From the IMG/VR virus record IMGVR_UViG_3300008266_000423, positions 1,087-41,673 of that record: a DNA stretch of 40,587 bases. One strand, given 5' to 3'. Under the pieces are notes generated by a model that was not told where the DNA came from, ran no database searches, and was given only the letters and a program-made list of their open reading frames with translations. Source of the DNA: a virus. Each line of letters begins with the position of its first letter. Within the stretch, counting starts at the first letter, position 1. The translations under genes were made by a program, and so were the position numbers. Shown in pieces: positions 7,916-15,343 of the stretch.

Positions 7916-8549
7916 ACTGAACGTAGTGATGCCGGTATACGGCCGCGAACATCAATCAATAGCCGCAATAAAGCAGTTACGCGCCACGGCCGGTTATGAA
8001 GCATCTTGGACGGTGATTGGCGGATTAAACGAAGCCGGAACGCTTAATATGATGCCAAATACGTGTCGTAGAATTACGGCCACCCACGATACGTTGACAT
8101 ATTGGCAAGCGCTCGCGTTAGCGACGCAATACACTGAAGATGATGTTTATATTGTGAACGTTGCTAGCGATGTTTTAGGTGTCAATGGATGGTTAAAACG
8201 CGCGGCTGATTATCTTACCGCGCGGCCGGACGTCGTATTTGGATTCAATGGAGACGGCTACGAGGATTATCACGCGTGCCACTTCGCGATTCAAATGCGA
8301 AAAATCCGTCAATACGGTGGTTGGCCGCAATGGTATTACCACAATTTTGGAGACACGGAGATTATTCAACGAGCTATCGCTGAGAGCGCGTTTCATAAAG
8401 ACGCGTGGGCGATTCTTTTTCATAATCATCCGTACGTAGCCGGAGCGGATTCTGACGACGTCTATCAGCGCGGTAATTCCACATACGAACGCGATATGTT
8501 ATTGTACGAGCGGAGGAGACGAGCAAATTGGACATTTATGCCAACCTAA
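7893..8549 (+). CDS. Second glycosyltransferase-like protein (GT-A fold)
   Basis: A 218-residue protein with GTG start at 7893 behind AGGTGAAGC. The opening, NVVMPVYGREHQSIAAIKQL, is typical of GT2 enzymes, followed by VIGGLNEAGT. YIVNVASDVLGVNGWL near residue 87-102 sits where the DxD metal site would be, but it is not a clean DxD. FGFNGDGYEDYH and GDTEIIQRA resemble the acceptor and catalytic base regions. It is probably translated by coupling with the preceding glycosyltransferase, so the two may act in series or as a complex. Substrate is unknown: capsid protein or modified DNA base. Confidence 0.55.
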   Translation: MADQKRIELNVVMPVYGREHQSIAAIKQLRATAGYEASWTVIGGLNEAGTLNMMPNTCRRITATHDTLTYWQALALATQYTEDDVYIVNVASDVLGVNGWLKRAADYLTARPDVVFGFNGDGYEDYHACHFAIQMRKIRQYGGWPQWYYHNFGDTEIIQRAIAESAFHKDAWAILFHNHPYVAGADSDDVYQRGNSTYERDMLLYERRRRANWTFMPT

Positions 8550-8806
8550 TTGTATGGGCGCTCATTGTATATCGTATATCTGATGATATCGCTCATCTAG
8601 ACGGCCCATTTGATATTTTTTCTATTCTTCGCGGATATAGTTATCACCATATCGTTCCGGCTTGGATAACGAACGGCATACACTGCCCTATTTGTATTAG
8701 TTGGTGGCTATCGCTTTGTTTGGTAGCGTATTATGGTGATATACGATATTTTTGCGCGGCCGGCGTTACTACGTTGATTGTACGTTTTACGCTGAAGTAT
8801 GACTGA
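8528..8806 (+). CDS. DUF1360-like small membrane protein
   Basis: A 92-residue protein with TTG start at 8528, supported by GGAGGAGA about 8 bases upstream. The pattern ANLIVWALIVYRISDDI, then FSILRGY, then HCPICISWWLSLCLVAYY matches DUF1360 proteins of phages, which combine two or three membrane helices with a CPxCxSxW motif. A third hydrophobic segment (CAAGVTTLIVRF) ends the protein. The role of this family is unknown. It overlaps the preceding gene by 22 bases and lies among head-tail genes. Confidence 0.6.
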   Translation: MDIYANLIVWALIVYRISDDIAHLDGPFDIFSILRGYSYHHIVPAWITNGIHCPICISWWLSLCLVAYYGDIRYFCAAGVTTLIVRFTLKYD

Positions 8807-8826
8807 CGGTTAGAATTGAGGATTGT

Positions 8827-10062
8827 ATGGCCGTATCGCTAAATAAATGGCTTTACTACATGAGTATGCACCCGTGGCATTCATATCAGCTAGCCGGAAG
8901 CCTAGTGCCGCTTGAATCAAAATGTAACGCGCTTGTATACGAGCGTTCTTGGCAAGGCGCGGAACGCGCCGGCCGCGCGGATATACGCCGCGCAATCGCG
9001 GACGCTGAACAAATGTTCTACAACGTTACCAATTACGCGCCGCGTCTTACTTATCGCGAAGTCACCGTGCCTTGGCCGGTTATGGGCGATTACAGATTCA
9101 ACAATTATACAAGTCTAGATACACGCAATCATTGGTTAGGATTGAACGCGCCAGACGGATATATCAAGGCGTTAGGCTATGAACATACTACCGCGGCCGT
9201 GTCCGCGGCGCTTACGTACAGCGACGATGATGGTGATGGTATATACGAGACGGCAACGGCCGTCGCGAACGTACCGGCCGGAACGACAAACGATGAGGTG
9301 TATGTTACATTTAGCGCCGGAGATTATTTATACAACGACGGTATTGTGATTCAGCCGCGCGCCGTCTCTATCGTCGCGAACGTCGCAACGATTACGTTTG
9401 ATGCGTGGACGTTGGTCCGGCCTATCGTATACACCGTTGCGCGGCCTATGCCGCTGGACGTAAGCGATATGCCGCCAAGCGCCACTAGTCCATACGCCGC
9501 TTCTGTGGACGTATCGCGAAAATATTGCGACGGTACCGGAACGACGTTGGACACTGCTCAAGCTGTTCTTATATGGGAATCAGCGCCATATCCGTCTTGG
9601 GCTATTCCGTACACGTTCGCGGTAAACGCTCCTGACCCATCGGCCGTTGCATACGCTATCGCGCGCGCCGGTATACGCGACGCGCGAAGCGGTATTGTGT
9701 ATGCTGGCGAAGCGATATATAATGCGAGTAGCAACACGTGGACAGGCCGCGTAGATTTTTCTCAGTACCGGCCGCCGGATAGAGTGAAATTGCGTTATTT
9801 AGCCGGCCGCGATGAAGAGTACATTGATGTTGCTATTGCGCGTTTGGCGGCCGCGGTTATGGCGCGGCGTATCTGCGCTTGTGAAAGCTCAAACAAAGAG
9901 ATTTATGAGTGGCAGATAGATTACGCGCGGTTGGGCGCTACCACTGAAACGTATGCGCAACCATCGGACATGACCAACCCGTTTGGTACGCGTAAAGGAC
10001 ACGTGTATGCGTGGAGAGTAGCACAACAAACACAACGGCTAACCGGTATCATAGCAGGATGA
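8827..10062 (+). CDS. Virion protein, probable head-tail connector
   Basis: A 411-residue protein beginning at ATG 8827 behind GAGG. The N-terminal part has a helix-rich segment (RADIRRAIADAEQMF) and the C-terminal part another (YIDVAIARLAAAVMARRICAC), both similar in character to small head-tail adaptors. The long middle is beta-rich and contains DDDGDGIYE near residue 136, a calcium-loop-like acidic motif. The place between capsid and tail tube genes fits a connector with a large inserted beta domain. A decoration protein or baseplate component is possible. No enzymatic motif is visible. Confidence 0.45.
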   Translation: MAVSLNKWLYYMSMHPWHSYQLAGSLVPLESKCNALVYERSWQGAERAGRADIRRAIADAEQMFYNVTNYAPRLTYREVTVPWPVMGDYRFNNYTSLDTRNHWLGLNAPDGYIKALGYEHTTAAVSAALTYSDDDGDGIYETATAVANVPAGTTNDEVYVTFSAGDYLYNDGIVIQPRAVSIVANVATITFDAWTLVRPIVYTVARPMPLDVSDMPPSATSPYAASVDVSRKYCDGTGTTLDTAQAVLIWESAPYPSWAIPYTFAVNAPDPSAVAYAIARAGIRDARSGIVYAGEAIYNASSNTWTGRVDFSQYRPPDRVKLRYLAGRDEEYIDVAIARLAAAVMARRICACESSNKEIYEWQIDYARLGATTETYAQPSDMTNPFGTRKGHVYAWRVAQQTQRLTGIIAG

Positions 10063-10070
10063 GGTGAACG

Positions 10071-11585
10071 ATGAACTTTGATTCTGACGAGCTTATCAAA
10101 AATGGTAATGTACGGACGTTCGCGCAATACGGCGGCGCCGGTACAAAAAAGTATTTTTATGGAGACGGCACTCAGTATAACTTTATTGAATCGCCGGAGA
10201 TACCCACCAACGGTAGTATTGACCCAATCTACATGCCATCGCCGCGCCGCGCTAACCGGTATGAGCTAGTTGGCCGTCAAATTGGCGCGCCATCGCTTCC
10301 CAAAGCGAAGATTACATTCAGCGAAAAGTGGGATGGTATTCCGCGTATGCTGATGGCGCCTAAATGCCCTATGAACTTTTATGAAGTACATAGCCGTTGC
10401 GGCGATTTTAGCGATTTCAACCGCGGTTGGGAAGGATATATCAATATTTATTCCCAATTTATGCCTACTGATACCATTGATTTAGGCAACCGGAACAATC
10501 AGACGGCCGATGAAATGTTGATGGACGGCGTTAATTTCACCGGCGTCGCGCTCTATCCGGTTGGTCAGTTATCGTTTGGCGAAGAAGCGACAACGCAGGT
10601 GGTAATGGAAGTCATTGATGCGGTGTACGGAACACAGATTCAATGCTCAAATTGCGGCGTTCCAAACGACGGTTCACAATTCATTTACGCGGTAACGCGC
10701 GCCAACGTTGGTTCGCCAAGCGCACCCGGACAGCTCGTGTATACGCTTGACGGCGGCGATACGTGGAACACATCACTGATTACCGGTATTGGAACAACCA
10801 ATTCTCCTACGCTGATTGATATCGCCGGTAATGTGCTGTTTGTCGCGGCTGGTTCGTCTTTGTTTTACACGGTATTGAATAGTACTACCGGCGCGCCGTC
10901 AACATGGTCTAGTCTTACGACGCCGGCCGCGTTTACGGACGTATACGTGCGTTCCGCCAATGAGATTTATTTTGTTGGTACCGGTTCAACTAATATCTAC
11001 CGTACCACAGATATTACCATTGCGGCATCTTCGATTGATTACGGCTCAAGCGCTAATCTCCATCGGATTACCGGCTATGATTCTACCATCATCGCCACCG
11101 GCAATAGCGGTACCGTTCGATATAGCACCAACGCCGGCGTAACGTGGACAAACGCCGTCGCGCCGGCCGCGTCGCTTACTCACGCGGTTGCCGCGCGTCG
11201 CGGTTATTGGATTGTTGGGAACAACGCCGGTAACGTCTACGTGAGCCGCGATAACGGCAATTCATGGACTTTGGTACAATTCCCAAATTACGGTACCGGA
11301 AGCGTGACGGATATTGTTATGGTTACCAACGAAGTTATCTGGATTGCTCAAAACGTTAGCAACGTTGCGTATCTCGCAACGACGATGGACGGCGGCGATA
11401 CGTGGGCAAGTAATTCAACCGGCAGTATGCGTATTGTAAACTTCCCAACGTTTCAGTCTATTTCGCGTATGGCGGCGCCTATTGACGCGGACGCGGCTGT
11501 GGCGGCTAACTATCTCACGTTGGGCGGCTTAGCAACCGGCGGCGGCGATGGCTTTTTGATTAGCGCTTCGCCAACTTTGGTATAA
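10071..11585 (+). CDS. Tail tube protein with C-terminal Asp-box beta-propeller
   Basis: A 504-residue protein with GAGGTGAACG before its ATG. Residues 1-190 are unlike the rest and lie where the major tail protein is expected, before the tail assembly chaperones and tape measure. Residues from about 220 carry repeated Asp-box/BNR-like motifs: LDGGDTWN, STNAGVTWT, SRDNGNSWT and MDGGDTWAS, spaced roughly 40-70 residues apart. Such motifs form beta-propellers as in sialidases and Ycf48-type proteins. I infer a tube protein whose surface is decorated with a propeller, perhaps for glycan binding. The catalytic Arg triad of sialidases is not evident, so binding is more likely than cleavage. Confidence 0.65.
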   Translation: MNFDSDELIKNGNVRTFAQYGGAGTKKYFYGDGTQYNFIESPEIPTNGSIDPIYMPSPRRANRYELVGRQIGAPSLPKAKITFSEKWDGIPRMLMAPKCPMNFYEVHSRCGDFSDFNRGWEGYINIYSQFMPTDTIDLGNRNNQTADEMLMDGVNFTGVALYPVGQLSFGEEATTQVVMEVIDAVYGTQIQCSNCGVPNDGSQFIYAVTRANVGSPSAPGQLVYTLDGGDTWNTSLITGIGTTNSPTLIDIAGNVLFVAAGSSLFYTVLNSTTGAPSTWSSLTTPAAFTDVYVRSANEIYFVGTGSTNIYRTTDITIAASSIDYGSSANLHRITGYDSTIIATGNSGTVRYSTNAGVTWTNAVAPAASLTHAVAARRGYWIVGNNAGNVYVSRDNGNSWTLVQFPNYGTGSVTDIVMVTNEVIWIAQNVSNVAYLATTMDGGDTWASNSTGSMRIVNFPTFQSISRMAAPIDADAAVAANYLTLGGLATGGGDGFLISASPTLV

Positions 11586-11598
11586 CGTAGACGGATTG

Positions 11599-11640
11599 GT
11601 GTCTATTTGCCAATAGGCGCCATTCTAAGCCACGATACAC
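11599..11640 (-). repeat. Dispersed intergenic hairpin element (inverted orientation)
   Basis: TCTATTTGCCAATAGGCGCCATTCTAAGCC at 11602-11631 (20-base limit applies: core CTATTTGCCAATAGG) is the same element as at 3.55, 3.86, 19.62, 25.43, 25.75, 31.60 and 37.11 kb, read from the other strand. The flanking CCACGATACA is also shared with other copies. It lies 14 bases after the tail tube gene, so termination is the simplest role. Confidence 0.6.
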
Positions 11641-11702
11641 CATTGAGCTGTATATCGTATTGGACCAGACTATTACGAAGCGGCTAAAACACGCGTAAAC
11701 AA

Positions 11703-11758
11703 CCTGTATGGATAGCAGACGTGCGACAAGCGCCTAGCTCCAAGCGCTTCCATACAGG
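11703..11758 (+). promoter_or_regulatory. Nested hairpin in the leader of the tail assembly chaperone gene
   Basis: CCTGTATGGA (11703-11712) pairs with TCCATACAGG (11749-11758), and inside it AGCGC (11729-11733) pairs with GCGCT (11744-11748). The gene starts 33 bases later behind AAAGGAG. It may be a terminator/attenuator or RNA processing site between tail tube and chaperone genes. Confidence 0.5.
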
Positions 11759-11791
11759 CCTATGGAGCATTTTATATGGTAAAGGAGCTAT

Positions 11792-12292
11792 ATGACCACT
11801 AATCAGATTACATTACCGGTGAGCGGCGTCACGCTTACGGTACGACGGCAACCGATGGACATTATGCTTATGCTTCAATCGCGAGCGCGCGCGCTCCACG
11901 AAGCTCCGGCGATACCGCAAGTCACGGAAGAGATTGGCCCCAATCAGACGATTACGCGTGATGATACGAGTAATCCGGATTATATCCGCGCTTTAGCTGA
12001 ATATGAACAAAAATGGACAACGAGCTTTGGCGAGATGCTTATCACCGTTTTAGCGCGTACGTGTATTGTAAAAGACGCGACATTTGAAAAGCATATCGCA
12101 GACGCTCGCGACGTTCAGCAAACGTACAAGGATTTAGGCGTTGAGGTACCGGAAGATATAAATGAATTTGCGATTAAGTTCATTATTGCGGTATCAGCGG
12201 AAGATATCAATTATTTGATGATGGAAGCGTTCGGCAAGTCTATGCCTAGTGAGGGGCAGGTGGCGATGCGCGCCGCGATGTTTCAAAGTTAG
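11792..12292 (+). CDS. Tail assembly chaperone, gpG-like
   Basis: A 166-residue protein directly before the tape measure block, behind AAAGGAGCTAT. It opens with a beta-rich stretch (ITLPVSGVTLTVRRQPMDIMLM) and continues helical, as tail assembly chaperones do. The stop TAG at 12290-12292 overlaps an in-frame-shifted continuation that runs to 12515 and ends at the tape measure start, the classic G/GT arrangement. These chaperones coat the tape measure protein during tail assembly and do not stay in the virion. Identification is by position, size and the overlapping second frame. Confidence 0.65.
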   Translation: MTTNQITLPVSGVTLTVRRQPMDIMLMLQSRARALHEAPAIPQVTEEIGPNQTITRDDTSNPDYIRALAEYEQKWTTSFGEMLITVLARTCIVKDATFEKHIADARDVQQTYKDLGVEVPEDINEFAIKFIIAVSAEDINYLMMEAFGKSMPSEGQVAMRAAMFQS

Positions 12293-12515
12293 GTATAAAC
12301 GGCGCGACATACGGTATTTTAGAATGCCGGCCGGTTCAATATCTTACTCGTTTGAATATCTTTGCCGCGAAGCCGCGCGTTGGTCTTATTATACATATGT
12401 ACAATTTTGTCGTTTGCCTGTTGAAGAACAGGCGGCGATAATCGCGCACTATGAGCTAGCGCATAAGTTAGAATATCTAACCGCGCGCGACGCTCAGAAA
12501 AGGCAGAACAAATGA
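12291..12515 (+). CDS. Probable frameshifted extension of the tail chaperone (gpT-like) or separate small protein
   Basis: The frame open across the stop of the preceding gene is reached by a +1 or -2 shift. At AAAGTTAGG a ribosome reading AGT and then slipping would continue with RYKRRDIRYF. The part from 12324 (ATG) gives 63 residues with REAARWSYYTYVQFCRLPVEEQAAIIAHYE, similar in style to the second half of phage tail chaperones. No perfect -1 heptamer is present, which weakens the frameshift claim; independent start at 12324 lacks a clear ribosome binding site, which favours it. The last four bases overlap the tape measure ATG (ATGA). Confidence 0.5.
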   Translation, partial: RYKRRDIRYFRMPAGSISYSFEYLCREAARWSYYTYVQFCRLPVEEQAAIIAHYELAHKLEYLTARDAQKRQNK

Positions 12516-15343
12516 GTAATTTACCAAAAGCCGGTGTTCAGCTCGTCGCTGAAAACTTTAGCGCGTTCTTGTCTACGATGGGGCAAGCTAATAAGAGCGT
12601 TACTGATTTTGCCGCTGACGCCGGTAATTCTATGGCGCGCGTAAATACGGCCGTAAACGGCGTTCAAACGGCCGGCGCGGTTGGTCAGATAGACGATATG
12701 GGCCGCGCGATGGATAGGCAACACGCGCCGGCGTCGCGCTTTGACCAAATTTTATCCGGCGCGTTTATGAACATCGGTATGGCAATCACCGGTAAGCTTA
12801 TGCAAGGCTTTAGCGCCGTAAGCGGTTGGTTGCTAAGCGCTCCGCAACACGCGGCTAGCTTCGCGGATAAGATGAACCGGTATTTCGCCGTTGCGGATAA
12901 AGCGGCCGCGGATATGGGAACGGAAGTTGAATCACTTATTTTAAAGCTAGGCCAAGAGCTTCCGGTGTCCGCAAACGATGTTGCGGATGCCGCTATTGAG
13001 CTTGCTAAAGGAGGATTGACCGCGGCTACGCTTCAGGCCGGAGCGCTAAAAGACACAATCAACTTCGCGACGGCTTCCAATTTAGGCCTTGCGGAAGCTT
13101 CAAACATTGTAATTAAACAAATGGGTACGTTTACGGCCGTTGGCGCGTCCGCTTCTGACCAAGCGTCGTTTATGGCAACGTCCATGGATTTACTTACTAA
13201 AGCCGCCAACACGTCTTCCGTTGATGTCGGAGAATTGGCGCACGGATTACTACAAGCTGGCGGTACGGCTAAAGCCGTTGGCGTTGATTATAAAGATTTT
13301 GTGATGATAATGGGCGCGTTATCGCCGGCGTTCAGTAGTAGCTCAGAAGCCGGTACGAGCTTCAAAAACTTCTTGTTGCGTTTACAACCAACGTCAGATA
13401 AAGCCTATGAACAAATGGCTGATTTGGGCTTAATATCGCGCGATACTACCAAAATGCTTAATTACTTAAGCTCAGTTGGATTAAAGCCGGCCGGCGATGA
13501 CGTCAGTACACTATCGCAACAGATAGCCGGCTATCTTAAAAATACGCAAGGCCTAAAAAATAAAGACATAGAAAAGTTTTTCAAATTTGAATTGAGTACA
13601 AACACGTTATACGACGCTAATGGTCAGTTGAAGAGTATGGCGGAAGTTTCCGGCATTCTCGCAACCGCAACGGCCGGATTAACTGACCAACAAAAATCAT
13701 TAGCGTTTGCGACGATATTTGGGAACGACGCGATGGGCGCGGCCGTTCAGCTCGCATCGTTAGGTAAGAACGGTGTTGAAGCGTTTTCAAATCAGATGGC
13801 CGGCGCGAACGGCGTTCAAGAGATGTACGCCGCAACAATGAAAGGAGCGGAGCTTGCCGCGAGTAATTTTGAAGGCACTATGGATACGCTACAAACGAGT
13901 ATTGGAACGCATTTTTTGCCGCTTATGGAGCAATCGTATAATTTGGGCAATAGCGTTGCTTCTGTTTTTCTTAATATCTCTCAGGCACTTCGCGGCGATA
14001 CGGAAGCGATGAAAAAGTTGGGGCCATCCGGAAAAGCGGTATTGACTTTTTTACAGGATAGTATCACAACATATAACGAGCTTAAAACGGCATTCACCGG
14101 ATGGTGGACCACACAAACGTCTACCACCGGCGGCCTAACGCAAACATACAATGCCGTATCGTCTTCCGCTCAGAAGCTCGTTGGCTTCTTGGCGTCTTTA
14201 GGGCAATATCTTACGCCATTAACGCAAGAATGGGCGTATTTGGACACGACGTTGCGTCAGATAGCAACGGAAGCCATGCCGATGTTAAACGATTTTATGA
14301 GTATATTTGGAAGTAATCTGAACGGTGAATCGCAGGTGATAACGTCCGTTTTCGCGACGGCCGTTGATATTATTGCGTTTTCTATCCGGTATATAGTACA
14401 AACGGTTGGTAACGGCGTGTTATCTATCATCCGTATTTGGAATGAAATATCGCCGGTAGTAGTACCGTTGTTGAAATATATTTATAACAACGCATCGGCA
14501 ATTTTTTCTAGCTTACTTGAGGTTGGTAGACTTGCGTTGGCCGGCCTACGCGCGGTGTTCACCGGAGATACTACCGCGTTGGTTGAAGCGTGGCAATCGT
14601 TTGGAACGCGTATGACTGAAATTTGGTCTACGTGGCTGAATACTACTATTAACATATTTGCGCCTATCGCGCAGGATTTAGCAAAACGGTTCAACGCGTT
14701 TATCAACGAGCTTCCGCAAATGATATTACGCGCCGCGTATAACGCCGGCGTATACGTCGCGCAGACGCGTAACAACATCGTCAAAGGATTTACGGAAGCG
14801 TGGGACACGGCGACATACGTGTTTAAAAATGCGTGGCCGATGATGTTAGGCGCGTTGTCGTCTTTTCCAAGTAATATGACAAATTGGATTAAGTCAACGT
14901 GGACGTTTGTTGAACGTCAATTTAATAACCTATGGCGATGGGATAACGTGGGCAAGAACATGACGGACGGCTTTATCAAGGGCATATTTGATAATATAGG
15001 CAAAGTATGGTCAGCAATGGTAGCGTTCGCGACAAAAGTATTAGAAGCATTTAACGCCGGCGTTGAATCCCAATCGCCAAGCCGCGCATTTATGCGCGCC
15101 GCGAAAAATGTGACGGACGGCTTTATTGTCGGAATTGACAAGCAAGATTCTAAAGTATACGATGCGATAAGCAAGCTTGCTACCGGCGTTGTTTATACCG
15201 CGAACGGAAGCATTGACAAGGCGCGCGTTGTGAATAATTACTATAGCACGAGTAGTCAAACGGCCTACAATCTAGGCGTAACAACGGCCGCTTCCGCTCC
15301 GGACGTTGTCGCCAACTTTAATCTCTTACAGGTGATGACATGA
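12512..15343 (+). CDS. Tape measure protein
   Basis: A 943-residue protein that sets tail length and is ejected with DNA. It begins with Ala-rich helical sequence; residues about 120-470 match the TP901-type phage minor tail domain in style (LGQELPVSANDVADAAIELAKGG; VDVGELAHGLLQAGGTAKAVG; GTSFKNFLLRL; LATATAGLTDQQKSLAFATIFG). Hydrophobic helices lie near residues 620-650 and 660-690, as usual for tape measures. The C-terminal segment has SQSPSRAFMRAAKNVTDGFIVGI, a common ending in this family. At 943 residues, a tail of roughly 140 nm would be expected from the usual 1.5 Angstrom per residue; that is an estimate. ATGA overlaps join it to both neighbours. Confidence 0.9.
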   Translation: MSNLPKAGVQLVAENFSAFLSTMGQANKSVTDFAADAGNSMARVNTAVNGVQTAGAVGQIDDMGRAMDRQHAPASRFDQILSGAFMNIGMAITGKLMQGFSAVSGWLLSAPQHAASFADKMNRYFAVADKAAADMGTEVESLILKLGQELPVSANDVADAAIELAKGGLTAATLQAGALKDTINFATASNLGLAEASNIVIKQMGTFTAVGASASDQASFMATSMDLLTKAANTSSVDVGELAHGLLQAGGTAKAVGVDYKDFVMIMGALSPAFSSSSEAGTSFKNFLLRLQPTSDKAYEQMADLGLISRDTTKMLNYLSSVGLKPAGDDVSTLSQQIAGYLKNTQGLKNKDIEKFFKFELSTNTLYDANGQLKSMAEVSGILATATAGLTDQQKSLAFATIFGNDAMGAAVQLASLGKNGVEAFSNQMAGANGVQEMYAATMKGAELAASNFEGTMDTLQTSIGTHFLPLMEQSYNLGNSVASVFLNISQALRGDTEAMKKLGPSGKAVLTFLQDSITTYNELKTAFTGWWTTQTSTTGGLTQTYNAVSSSAQKLVGFLASLGQYLTPLTQEWAYLDTTLRQIATEAMPMLNDFMSIFGSNLNGESQVITSVFATAVDIIAFSIRYIVQTVGNGVLSIIRIWNEISPVVVPLLKYIYNNASAIFSSLLEVGRLALAGLRAVFTGDTTALVEAWQSFGTRMTEIWSTWLNTTINIFAPIAQDLAKRFNAFINELPQMILRAAYNAGVYVAQTRNNIVKGFTEAWDTATYVFKNAWPMMLGALSSFPSNMTNWIKSTWTFVERQFNNLWRWDNVGKNMTDGFIKGIFDNIGKVWSAMVAFATKVLEAFNAGVESQSPSRAFMRAAKNVTDGFIVGIDKQDSKVYDAISKLATGVVYTANGSIDKARVVNNYYSTSSQTAYNLGVTTAASAPDVVANFNLLQVMT

